A stretch of DNA of 64,000 nt from Legionella beliardensis (GTDB lineage: Bacteria; Pseudomonadota; Gammaproteobacteria; Legionellales; Legionellaceae): assembly GCF_900452395.1 (NCBI RefSeq), contig NZ_UGNV01000001.1:2443501-2507500 (forward strand). Direction: 5' to 3'. Below, one piece after another: positions 56,583-64,000 of the stretch (its first letter is position 1; each line of letters opens with the position of its first letter). Below the pieces are notes generated by a model. The model was not told the DNA's origin. It saw only the letters and a program-made list of their open reading frames with translations, and ran no database searches. Made by a program: the position numbers and the translations under genes.

Positions 56583-57269
56583 ATGACTATTGCAGAAAAT
56601 ATACAACATATTCAGCAAATGATTAATACTACTTTGCAAATTTGCCAAAGGTCGCCTAATACTGTTGCCTTGCTTGGCGTCAGCAAAGGCCAATCTATTG
56701 CGGCCATTAAAGAAGCTTATGAAGCAGGACTCTGTCAATTTGGTGAAAACTATTGGCAAGAAGCACAGGCTAAAATCTTAAGTTTAAACGATTTGCCCAT
56801 TACGTGGCATTTTATTGGTGCTATTCAAAGTAATAAAGCAAAAGAAATAGCGAACTCCTTTAGTTGGATACACAGCATTGATAGGAAAAAAATAGCCCAA
56901 CTTCTCTCCCAACATCGGCTGCCGCATTTACCACCATTAAATATCTGTATTCAAATTAATTTAGACGAAGAAGAAACAAAAGCAGGCCTTTTACCCGCGG
57001 AACTACCTAATTTAGCAAACTACTTAACCACACTACCTAATCTGCGCTTACGCGGACTTATGGCAATCCCAAAGCCGTGCTTAACTGACACGGAACAATA
57101 TGCTAGTTTAAAGCGCTTAAGCGTTTTATTGGAACAAACCAATCAGCAGTTAAACTTGAAGATGGATACATTATCTATGGGCATGAGTGATGATTTGCAA
57201 GCTGCTATTCGTGCCGGTAGTACCTTAGTCCGTATTGGGCGGGCAATTTTTGGTGAACGTAATAGGTAA
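56583..57269 (+). CDS. yggS: PLP homeostasis protein YggS/PLPBP
   Basis: A 228-residue single-domain PLP-binding protein with a TIM-barrel fold like alanine racemase N-domain; it buffers free PLP and affects amino-acid pools. The PLP lysine lies in LLGVSKGQS at about residue 35. FGENYWQEAQAK, WHFIGAIQSNKAK and the C-terminal SMGMSDDLQAAIRAGSTLVR are characteristic. proC follows three bases after the stop. Confidence 0.95.
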   Translation: MTIAENIQHIQQMINTTLQICQRSPNTVALLGVSKGQSIAAIKEAYEAGLCQFGENYWQEAQAKILSLNDLPITWHFIGAIQSNKAKEIANSFSWIHSIDRKKIAQLLSQHRLPHLPPLNICIQINLDEEETKAGLLPAELPNLANYLTTLPNLRLRGLMAIPKPCLTDTEQYASLKRLSVLLEQTNQQLNLKMDTLSMGMSDDLQAAIRAGSTLVRIGRAIFGERNR

Positions 57270-57272
57270 ACT

Positions 57273-58064
57273 ATGAATATTTGTTTTATTGGTTATGGTA
57301 ATTTGGCAAAAGCACTCATTGAGGGCTTAAAACACAATAAAGCATTGCAGCTTTTCGCCACCTCCCCCTCCCTGCCTGCTGCATTTAACACGAAAGGCGT
57401 AAGCACACATTTTAATAACTCAGCCTTTATTAAAGACGCGGATGTTATTGTCCTTGCGGTTAAGCCTCCACAAATTATTCCTATTTTAACCGAAATTAGC
57501 GCCCTACTACCGGAAAACTGCGTGCTTATTTCTGTTGCTGCAGGAATAAGTCTCAGTACAATCGCTGCTTATTGCCCGCCAAAACAAGCGATAGTACGCT
57601 GCATGCCAAATACGCCTATTGCCGTAGGTAAAGGTGCGACTGCATTTATAGCCAATGATTACGTGAGTAAAAAGCAACAAGATACCATCGAATGTTTATT
57701 TAAACCTTTAAGTATTACCGCTTGGCTTCAAAGGGAAGATGAAATAAATGCCATTACCGCTTTATCAGGGAGCGGGCCTGCTTATATGTTTTACTTTTTA
57801 GAAGCACTCATTCATGCAGGTGAGCAAGTGGGGTTATCCCGCTCATTAGCGCAATCCTTTGCCAAACAAACAGCCCTAGGCGCTCTTAGTTTATTAGATG
57901 CTAACCATTTATCTTTAGAGGAATTACGCCAAAAAGTAACCTCCAAAGGAGGAACAACTGCAGCCGCATTGGATGTTTTACAGGAGCATAATTTTGCAGA
58001 TTTAATTTTTCAAGCGATAAAAGCAGCTTATGATAGAGCTAAAGCAATGAATGAAACTCATTAA
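57273..58064 (+). CDS. proC: Pyrroline-5-carboxylate reductase
   Basis: Last step of proline synthesis, NAD(P)H-dependent. The 263-residue protein has the nucleotide loop FIGYGNLAKALIEGL at residues 4-18, AVKPPQI near residue 67, and the signature ALSGSGPAYMFYFLEALIHAG at about 166-186, with VTSKGGTTAAAL further on. Second gene of yggS-proC-yggT. Confidence 0.95.
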   Translation: MNICFIGYGNLAKALIEGLKHNKALQLFATSPSLPAAFNTKGVSTHFNNSAFIKDADVIVLAVKPPQIIPILTEISALLPENCVLISVAAGISLSTIAAYCPPKQAIVRCMPNTPIAVGKGATAFIANDYVSKKQQDTIECLFKPLSITAWLQREDEINAITALSGSGPAYMFYFLEALIHAGEQVGLSRSLAQSFAKQTALGALSLLDANHLSLEELRQKVTSKGGTTAAALDVLQEHNFADLIFQAIKAAYDRAKAMNETH

Positions 58065-58139
58065 TCCGCTAAAATAAGTTTCACAATGGTTAATAATGTC
58101 TATACCAATTTTTATAATACCCTTTAGAGTGAGGATGTC

Positions 58140-58715
58140 ATGGCTGGACTAATCGCAGTAAGCTACTTTTTAATCACTATATTCTTTAATTTAATTATTT
58201 TTGTCTTGTGGCTGCGCATTATCATGCGTTACTACCGCGTAAGCCCCTTGCACCCTATGGGACAAGCTATTTACCGGCTCACTGATAGAATTGTTTTACC
58301 TATAGAAGCGATGGTTTATAGTAATAAAAGACGTCCTCATCGTTTTGATTATATTAGTTTTTCTTACATTATTATTGTTGAAATTATAAAATTTATCTTG
58401 TTAGGCTTAATAGCCTATCGCGTGGTTTTACCGCTAATTTACTTACTTCTTTTTGTTATAGGTGACTTAGTTATTCAGTTAGGTGACTTATTATTTTATG
58501 CGCTCCTTATACGTATCATCCTAAGCTGGGCTAATCCACAATGGCAAGCACACCCTGCTGCTATGATAATTAATTTAATAACAGATCCACTTATTCGAAT
58601 AGGCCATAGAATCGTTCCTAATATCTCAGGTTTTGATTTTGCCCCTTTTATTGTGATGATTATTTTAAAAGTAATTACACTTTTTATCAGCGCATCCTTA
58701 CCACTTCACCTTTAA
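58140..58715 (+). CDS. yggT: YggT family membrane protein
   Basis: A 191-residue inner-membrane protein made of two YggT repeats, each with two helices and a characteristic arginine/proline motif (LRIIMRYYRVSPLHPMG and LIRIILSWANPQWQAHP). The family is linked to osmotic stress tolerance and membrane organisation, without a settled mechanism. GAGTGAGG precedes the ATG. Third in the yggS-proC-yggT run. Confidence 0.92.
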   Translation: MAGLIAVSYFLITIFFNLIIFVLWLRIIMRYYRVSPLHPMGQAIYRLTDRIVLPIEAMVYSNKRRPHRFDYISFSYIIIVEIIKFILLGLIAYRVVLPLIYLLLFVIGDLVIQLGDLLFYALLIRIILSWANPQWQAHPAAMIINLITDPLIRIGHRIVPNISGFDFAPFIVMIILKVITLFISASLPLHL

Positions 58716-58783
58716 TTATTAAAACAAAAGGCGACAAACACACTATAATTGAAACATGAAGAGAATTTGGAGGTAGCTGTATT

Positions 58784-59380
58784 ATGCGTAGACAATACTG
58801 GTGTTTAGCAGGGCTTATCTTTCCATTTATGGCCTTTAGTCAGCAATCTGTGTATTGCCCACAAAATCATGGTTTTATTAATATAGGTATGACGCAAGCA
58901 CAAGTTGTTGCTGCCTGCGGGCAGCCATTAAGTAAACAGCAATCTAACCAGCCTTTTACTCAAAAAGTCCAAATGCAACAGCTTATTTTTAATAATGAGG
59001 GCGATAGAACGGCCTTCTACGGCGTCTGGCGATTACCTATAGGTAATACCAACTATGGTGGCGCGCCAACGTTTGGTGGTAACAGTGGTGGTGGTGCCCA
59101 AGTGCAAGTGAATGTTGTCAATAATAAAGTTTACTCAATTACCCTCAATGGCTCAGGCACGAATGCATTTAGTGTTTGTGGTGGTAGAAGTGTTGAAGTC
59201 GGCGATCCGGTCAGTTTAGTTTATAATGCCTGTGGCACACCGTCCTTAGTGAATCATACCTATATTAACCAAGTTGTTCCAAGCGCTACGAAACCTGAGA
59301 TTTGGGTTTATCAGGTTGATCAATATCAACCATCAATGAGCTTGACATTTCTAGATGGCAAACTACAATCCATCGACTAA
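58784..59380 (+). CDS. Secreted DUF2845-type protein with duplicated motif
   Basis: A 198-residue precursor with a signal peptide (about residues 1-19, AFS-QQ). The motif C-x-N...INIGMTQAQVVAACGQP at about 24-48 recurs in diverged form as CGGRSVEVGDPVSLVYNACGTP at about 131-152, each with paired cysteines, so the protein is probably two copies of a DUF2845-like unit. A Gly-rich linker (GGAPTFGGNSGGG) lies between. Periplasmic or outer-membrane-associated; function unknown. GGAGG precedes the ATG. The next gene starts 19 bases later. Confidence 0.8.
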   Translation: MRRQYWCLAGLIFPFMAFSQQSVYCPQNHGFINIGMTQAQVVAACGQPLSKQQSNQPFTQKVQMQQLIFNNEGDRTAFYGVWRLPIGNTNYGGAPTFGGNSGGGAQVQVNVVNNKVYSITLNGSGTNAFSVCGGRSVEVGDPVSLVYNACGTPSLVNHTYINQVVPSATKPEIWVYQVDQYQPSMSLTFLDGKLQSID

Positions 59381-59399
59381 ATTTAACTAAGGATATTTA

Positions 59400-59702
59400 A
59401 TGAGCGAAACAATTGATAGTTTAACCATTTCTTTTTCAGAAGATGGGGTTGAAACTGTTCGTGAGTTAGATAAATATGTTTTAACTCGGGGCGCTTGGAC
59501 TACTATTTTATACCGATATCAGGAATGGGATAAAATGAAGCAAGATTATGGCCCGGTAAAATATTCGATTAGACGTTATCAAAAACGTAATAATCAATAT
59601 TGGATGAAATCGAAATTTAATATCTCTAGCGATGAACAAGCACGTAAAATGATTGACGTCTTAAGTAATTGGCTTGAACTACCTCTAACTGCTAAGGAAT
59701 AA
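59400..59702 (+). CDS. Conserved small protein of unknown function
   Basis: A 100-residue soluble protein rich in aromatic and charged residues (WTTILYRYQEWDKMK, KYSIRRYQKRNNQYWMKS). It probably folds as a small alpha/beta domain. No signal peptide. I recall similar proteins annotated as hypothetical across gammaproteobacteria but cannot name a function. It follows the DUF2845-type gene closely and may be co-transcribed. Confidence 0.75.
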   Translation: MSETIDSLTISFSEDGVETVRELDKYVLTRGAWTTILYRYQEWDKMKQDYGPVKYSIRRYQKRNNQYWMKSKFNISSDEQARKMIDVLSNWLELPLTAKE

Positions 59703-59845
59703 GTTCATTACTACATCCTAAATTTCTACCTAAATAGAGTTATGAAAAACGGTGGCTTCTGCACTGTATTTACAAAATTGCTATATTGCCCATTGGTATC
59801 AAGCCAACTGATTTAGTTTTGGCTGTACTTATCCCTAACCGCTTG

Positions 59846-60865
59846 TTATTGCGGGTTACTTTTGCAATGGGCTAAAGGTGTTGGATAGACAACCTCATAA
59901 AAATGATTAGTGTAATCCTTTTGTATTGGATTAGTTCCTCTCTTGCCGGCATTAGGTCCTATGATGTAGGTCTCTTCTTTTGGAATTCCAGCAAGTGCAT
60001 AAGCTTCTATATCTGTCATGGCATTGCCATAAGCACGTATGATTTTTAAGTGTTTTTCGCGTATTAATTCCTTTAAATAATTGGCTTTGTAAGCAGCAGT
60101 TCCTTCGCGCATTAAAAGTGAGTTGCGAGTTTTAAGTGGCCATGCGTCGTGAAATAAGACATTTTTTAACCAATCTCTAGACATGGCAGCCATCCAATAT
60201 GGACGGGCAGTTAGAAAAATTAGTTCGTAACCTTTTTGGCTATAATCCTCTAAGACTTCAGCTGCATAATAGTAAGGTAGTGCTGTTGCTATGGATAAGT
60301 AATCTTTCACTATTTCGAAATCTGACAATGTTAATGTACCATCAATATCAAACACAATGGCTTCATGATCAGGATTAATAATACTAATAAAACCATCAAC
60401 TGTACTGCCATCACCTTCTACAACCATACGCATTAAATAATCCCCAACTTTTAATTTATCTTTAAGAGGAATAAATACATCCCCATTCTTATTAGTCAGG
60501 TATTTACCAAGATAAACCCATTGCTCAGTACCATCTGCAAAGTAATAAGCATGGACATATTCGTCTTCTAAATCTTTATGTAAGACCCAGTCATAATCAA
60601 ATTTAGCATGAATATTAATAGCATCTTGATCAGTTACTACTAAGTCATGAATGACATGATGAGGTTTAAAGAAGGCACTTAGTATGACATTATTATGATG
60701 CTTAAATTTTTTTATCATGGGTAGATTAAAATTTGGCGCTTCATTGGCTAAATTAGTATTAGTGCAACGATCCGGGCTAACTAAAGAGTAATTGGGATTA
60801 ATGTCAAAAGCGAAGCTTAGATTAGCAAACAGCATGACGGTCATTAGATAAGTTCTTATTTTCAT
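59846..60865 (-). CDS. Secreted lipin/LNS2-like HAD phosphatase
   Basis: A 339-residue precursor with a signal peptide (about residues 1-19, SFA-FD). The N-terminal half is a beta-rich domain. The C-terminal half is an HAD phosphatase of the lipin/Smp2 (LNS2) type: the nucleophile motif VFDIDGTLTLSD at about 174, LTARPYW at about 217 and GNAMTDIEAYALAGIP at about 287. Lipins dephosphorylate phosphatidic acid to diacylglycerol; bacterial members are mostly uncharacterised. AAGGA lies eight bases before the ATG at 60865, so I prefer it over the ATG at 60883, and it also yields the cleaner signal peptide. Confidence 0.85.
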   Translation of the reverse strand: MKIRTYLMTVMLFANLSFAFDINPNYSLVSPDRCTNTNLANEAPNFNLPMIKKFKHHNNVILSAFFKPHHVIHDLVVTDQDAINIHAKFDYDWVLHKDLEDEYVHAYYFADGTEQWVYLGKYLTNKNGDVFIPLKDKLKVGDYLMRMVVEGDGSTVDGFISIINPDHEAIVFDIDGTLTLSDFEIVKDYLSIATALPYYYAAEVLEDYSQKGYELIFLTARPYWMAAMSRDWLKNVLFHDAWPLKTRNSLLMREGTAAYKANYLKELIREKHLKIIRAYGNAMTDIEAYALAGIPKEETYIIGPNAGKRGTNPIQKDYTNHFYEVVYPTPLAHCKSNPQ

Positions 60866-61405
60866 AGTTATTATCCTTAACATGTTATCCTTAAATTACT
60901 TCTTTAAAGTCAAACTTTAGATAGTGAACAAATTTCAGCAAACAGCCCTTTTAGTTAATCGTTATGCATAAATATATAGCATGCTGGGCAAAATAAGCAT
61001 AATAAATAACTGGCTTAAGCTTCATTCTCACAAGAATGTTTTAACTTGATTAATTTAATGCAGATTAGATGTTGGCCATTTATAAACGCCACTTATTAAT
61101 AATAAAAAAGACTCAAATTATTCTTATTAATGGCTAAATTTAATAGATATTTAATCAAAATTATCTATAAAATTTAATAAAAAAATATATAATTATTAGA
61201 ATAATAGCTAACTAAAAATGCTTTATTTTTATCTATTTTTAAGAGAAAAATTATAATAATATGAAAAAATTTAAGAAGGAATTTAAAATAAAATATACTA
61301 ATATCATTACAAAAATAATAATTAATATAAATTGAAGTTAAAAAAATTTATGAAAAATTAATTAATATTTAATCTAAATCACCCTCTTTTAAAGTTATTC
61401 TTATT
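60866..61405. other. Very AT-rich intergenic region
   Basis: About 540 bp without a gene. From about 61080 to 61380 the sequence is almost only A and T, with many poly-A/T runs. This is the kind of curved DNA bound by H-NS-like or HU proteins and may mark a regulatory region or an old insertion boundary. No repeat of the two dispersed families was found. Confidence 0.6.
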
Positions 61406-61434
61406 TTGAATCTTCATTTAAATTGCTTTATAAT
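61406..61434 (+). promoter_or_regulatory. Sigma-70 promoter of the RND efflux operon
   Basis: TTGAAT (-35), exactly 17 bases, then the consensus TATAAT (-10). A start near 61441 gives a leader of about 22 bases that carries the AAGGAGG ribosome site. Confidence 0.75.
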
Positions 61435-61463
61435 TGCCTGCTTAAAACAAGGAGGCATTTAGC

Positions 61464-62522
61464 TTGAAAAATCGTGTGTTCAGCTTCGTACTTATTTTAA
61501 GCATATTTATAGTGATTTCCTATATTCTATACCCTGTCAATAAAGACCAAAAATTAAACCATGCTATTCAACCTATTTTTGTTGAAATATCCTCGATAAA
61601 AGAAGCAAATTTTGCCGACGAATTTGAAACAATTGGCAGCCTCAATAGTTTAGATAGTATCCATATCAGCTCTGAATTAGCAGGACAAATTGCCAGCATT
61701 CATTTTAAGCCTGGTTCGGTAGTTCAAAAAGGTACCTTGTTAATCCAATTAGATAATACCGTTTTAAAAAGTCAATTAGCTACCGCTAAAGCAAATTTAA
61801 TCTTGAGCGAATCAGTTTATCAACGTAATCAAGAGCTAGCAAAGCGAAAACTTGCCTCTGAGCAAGCACTAGATAAAGCATTAGCTGACCTTAAAGAAAA
61901 GCAGAATATTGTGAAAGCAAAAGAAGCTCAGCTATTTAAGTTAAGTTTAAGAGCGCCTTTTACCGGCACACTAGGGTCACGTAAAATTAGTGTGGGTCAG
62001 TATGTTAAAGTAGGCCAGCCCTTAGTTAGCTTAATTGCCATTCAAAAACTTAAAGTCGAATATACGTTACCCGAAAATTTAATTGCTCATATTAGGCAAG
62101 GACAGAAAGTTCAAGTTATTTCGGATGCCTTTCCGGGTCAAATTTATCAGGGTTTGGTCAATTATATTGCTCCTAATGTTGATAAAGAAACGCGTACTAT
62201 TGCGGTAGAGGCATTGATTGATAATAGACAAAACCGCTTATCGCCTGGGCTTTTTGTGCGTGTTAAGCATCAATTAGACGAACCTAAAAAACGTTTTTTG
62301 ATACCGGAAGAAAGCGTTATTCCAACCATCAGTGGGCAAAAAGTTTTCATTTTTGATAAGGGTAAAGCAATTGCTAAGCGTGTGAAAGTAGGTTCACATG
62401 ATGGCGATATGATTGAAGTTCGTGAGGGTTTAAAGCCAACTGATCTGGTTATTATCCGAGGCCAACATAAGCTAAAAGAAGGGGCACCGGTCATTGCAAA
62501 AAATAAAGGGAAGTATGTGTGA
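61464..62522 (+). CDS. RND efflux periplasmic adaptor (HlyD/MFP family)
   Basis: Membrane-fusion protein that joins an inner-membrane RND pump to an outer-membrane channel. The 352-residue protein has an N-terminal membrane helix or anchor (about residues 6-24), a split lipoyl domain (IHFKPGSVVQKGTLLIQLDN near 74 and LRAPFTGTLGSRKISVGQYV near 163), an alpha-hairpin between them and a beta-barrel domain after. TTG start with AAGGAGG ten bases upstream. Its TGA overlaps the pump gene's GTG (GTGA), so both are translated together. No outer-membrane channel gene is seen in the window. Confidence 0.93.
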   Translation: MKNRVFSFVLILSIFIVISYILYPVNKDQKLNHAIQPIFVEISSIKEANFADEFETIGSLNSLDSIHISSELAGQIASIHFKPGSVVQKGTLLIQLDNTVLKSQLATAKANLILSESVYQRNQELAKRKLASEQALDKALADLKEKQNIVKAKEAQLFKLSLRAPFTGTLGSRKISVGQYVKVGQPLVSLIAIQKLKVEYTLPENLIAHIRQGQKVQVISDAFPGQIYQGLVNYIAPNVDKETRTIAVEALIDNRQNRLSPGLFVRVKHQLDEPKKRFLIPEESVIPTISGQKVFIFDKGKAIAKRVKVGSHDGDMIEVREGLKPTDLVIIRGQHKLKEGAPVIAKNKGKYV

Positions 62523-64000
62523 ATTTATCTGAATTTTGTATCAAACGTCCAGTCTTTACTATTGTTTTTTCAGTGCTATTAATTGTTATTGGCCTCATTT
62601 ATTTTCATAGGTTGCCAATACGCCATATTCCTAATATCGACAAACCCACCATCACTGTTACGACTAACTTTGAAGGTGCTAGCCCTGATTTGGTCGAAAA
62701 AGACATCACCATTCCTATTGAAAACTCACTCGCCAGTATTTCTGGCGTTGATAGCATACGTTCTGTAAGTTTCTTAGGTAAAAGCCGTATAAATATTGAT
62801 TTGCAGCTAGGGGTTGATATCAATGAAACAATTAATGACATTCGTAATAAAATGTCAGCCCTACAAAACAAATTGCCTCTAGGAAGCCAAGCACCCACAG
62901 TTACCAAAAATGACGCGGATGCTACACCTATCATGATTATTGGCTTTCATGATAGCGAGAAAAATTCCTTAGAAATTACAGATTATTTAGAGCGCAACAT
63001 AAAGCCTGCCCTGCAAGAAATTCAAGGCGTCGGTGAGGTAGTATTTCATGGCAACCGTAATTATGCTGTAAAAATTGCCTTAGATCCTATAAAAATGGCC
63101 GCACGCCACATCACTGTCGCCCAAATAAAAAAGGCCCTTATCCAGCAAAATATTGATGTCCCTAGCGGACAAATTAAAAGTAAAAATCGCTATTACACGG
63201 TCGTTACTCATGCTCGTTTAAAAAATGCGCAAAAATTTGCCGAATTAGTTATTGCTCAGCGCAAGCATCAGTTAATTCGACTAAGCGATGTCGCTAAAAT
63301 TAAAGTTGGCAGTCAAAATGATGACAACTTACTACGTATCAATAGTAAACCCGCAGTAGGATTAGCTATATTAACCCAATCAAATGCTAATCCTTTAGAA
63401 GTAGCGCAAGCCTTAAAAAAATCATTAAAACAATTGCAATTATCTTTTCCCCCTACTCTCAAAGCTGATATTGTTTTTGATGCAACACGATTTATTCACC
63501 AGTCGATTAGTAAGGTTTATCATACCTTCTTTGAAGCAGCCATTTTTGTAGGTTTGGTTGTTATTTTATTTCTGGGTAACTTACGCGCGGCATTAATTCC
63601 CATTATAACGATTCCCATTTGTTTAATCAGCGCTTTTTGGCCTATGTCTTGGCTTGGGTTTGAATTAAATACATTAACATTACTTGCTATGGTTTTAGCC
63701 ATTGGCTTAGTGGTTGATGATGCAATCGTTGTTTTAGAAAATTGCTATCGCCATTTAAAAGCAGGCCTCACACCGTTTGCCGCTGCTATTAAAGGAAGTA
63801 CAGAAATTGGCTTTGCCATTATTGCAATGACTATTACGTTAGCGGCTGTTTATGCACCTATTGGTTTTGTTAAAGGCTTTACCGGCAAGCTATTTTTCCA
63901 ATTTGGCGCAACACTGGCTATATGTGTCATTTTATCCGGTATTATTGCTTTAACCCTATCCCCTATGATGTGCTCGCAATTACTGCGGCATGAAGAAAAT
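62519..64000 (+). CDS. RND efflux pump, inner-membrane subunit (partial, runs off window)
   Basis: First 494 codons of a pump of the AcrB/MexB-like HAE family; a complete one has about 1000-1050 residues. It starts NLSEFCIKRPVFTIVFSVLL, the family N-terminus, with helix 1 at about residues 8-30. The first porter domain follows (PTITVTTNFEGASPDLVEKD, SGVDSIRSVSFLGKSRINI). The proton-relay helix 4 has AIGLVVDDAIVVLEN near residue 400 with both aspartates present. The start is GTG overlapping the adaptor stop by four bases. By sequence it may export drugs, lipids or host-derived toxic compounds; substrate not deducible. Confidence 0.93.
   Translation, partial: MNLSEFCIKRPVFTIVFSVLLIVIGLIYFHRLPIRHIPNIDKPTITVTTNFEGASPDLVEKDITIPIENSLASISGVDSIRSVSFLGKSRINIDLQLGVDINETINDIRNKMSALQNKLPLGSQAPTVTKNDADATPIMIIGFHDSEKNSLEITDYLERNIKPALQEIQGVGEVVFHGNRNYAVKIALDPIKMAARHITVAQIKKALIQQNIDVPSGQIKSKNRYYTVVTHARLKNAQKFAELVIAQRKHQLIRLSDVAKIKVGSQNDDNLLRINSKPAVGLAILTQSNANPLEVAQALKKSLKQLQLSFPPTLKADIVFDATRFIHQSISKVYHTFFEAAIFVGLVVILFLGNLRAALIPIITIPICLISAFWPMSWLGFELNTLTLLAMVLAIGLVVDDAIVVLENCYRHLKAGLTPFAAAIKGSTEIGFAIIAMTITLAAVYAPIGFVKGFTGKLFFQFGATLAICVILSGIIALTLSPMMCSQLLRHEEN

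Overview
The window looks like chromosomal DNA of a Legionella species (gammaproteobacteria). The base composition is low in GC by eye. The housekeeping genes are gammaproteobacterial in type and order: yibN-grxC-secB-gpsA, pgsA followed by tRNA-Gly/Cys/Leu, tig-clpP-clpX-lon-hupB-ppiD, yicC-gmk-rpoZ-spoT-ridA, and yggS-proC-yggT. Between them sit proteins typical of Legionella: an ankyrin protein that closely fits the core Dot/Icm effector AnkH/LegA3, a roughly 1450-residue helical protein, and several lineage-specific proteins of unknown function. I cannot name the species.

Layout. 1-4.7 kb: trmL, the glutathione genes gshA-gshB, an EamA exporter and a small membrane protein/rhodanese pair. 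4.7-12.2 kb: an unknown protein, a secreted PafA-like phosphatase, htpX, the yibN-grxC-secB-gpsA operon, a small secreted cationic protein and a short AMP nucleosidase. 12.2-18.1 kb: a nested inverted-repeat element, three tRNAs, pgsA, a HAD hydrolase, rluC and a divergent rne with a long leader. 18.1-24.7 kb: ankH-like gene, a Lys/Arg-rich protein, asd, aroC, prmB and an Smr protein. 24.7-28 kb: udk, fabI and a membrane protein of unknown role. 28-37.8 kb: the proteostasis cluster ppiD, tRNA-Asp/Val, hupB, lon, clpX, clpP and tig, headed by tRNA-Pro/Arg/His/Leu. 37.8-46 kb: the most accessory-looking part, with a GIY-YIG protein, a tandem repeat array, an orphan tyrosine recombinase, murI, the giant protein gene and more repeats. 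46-54.5 kb: membrane protein, uup, a retropepsin-like protease, ridA, spoT, rpoZ, gmk, yicC and rph. 54.6-64 kb: unknown protein, pilT, yggS-proC-yggT, two small conserved proteins, a secreted lipin-like phosphatase, and an RND efflux adaptor and pump; the pump runs off the window end.

The intergenic DNA holds two dispersed palindromic repeat families. One is REPIN-like: two inverted hairpin arms flank a spacer, each arm having an 8-bp stem around TCAAG. The other is an imperfect dyad of about 60 bp bounded by AGCCTGGGTG and its complement. The two are joined in a tandem array with a period of about 208 bp at 38.2-38.75 kb.

The best leads for undescribed biology are: the giant helical protein with an acidic C-terminal tail; the ankyrin protein, whose His-Asp-Gln-Cys order resembles clan CE cysteine proteases; the Lys/Arg-rich protein with several NLS-like clusters just upstream of it; the repeat system; an intrinsic terminator between tRNA-Gly and tRNA-Cys; and a tRNA operon that appears to run directly into trigger factor. 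No CRISPR array, rRNA, complete insertion sequence or origin was seen.
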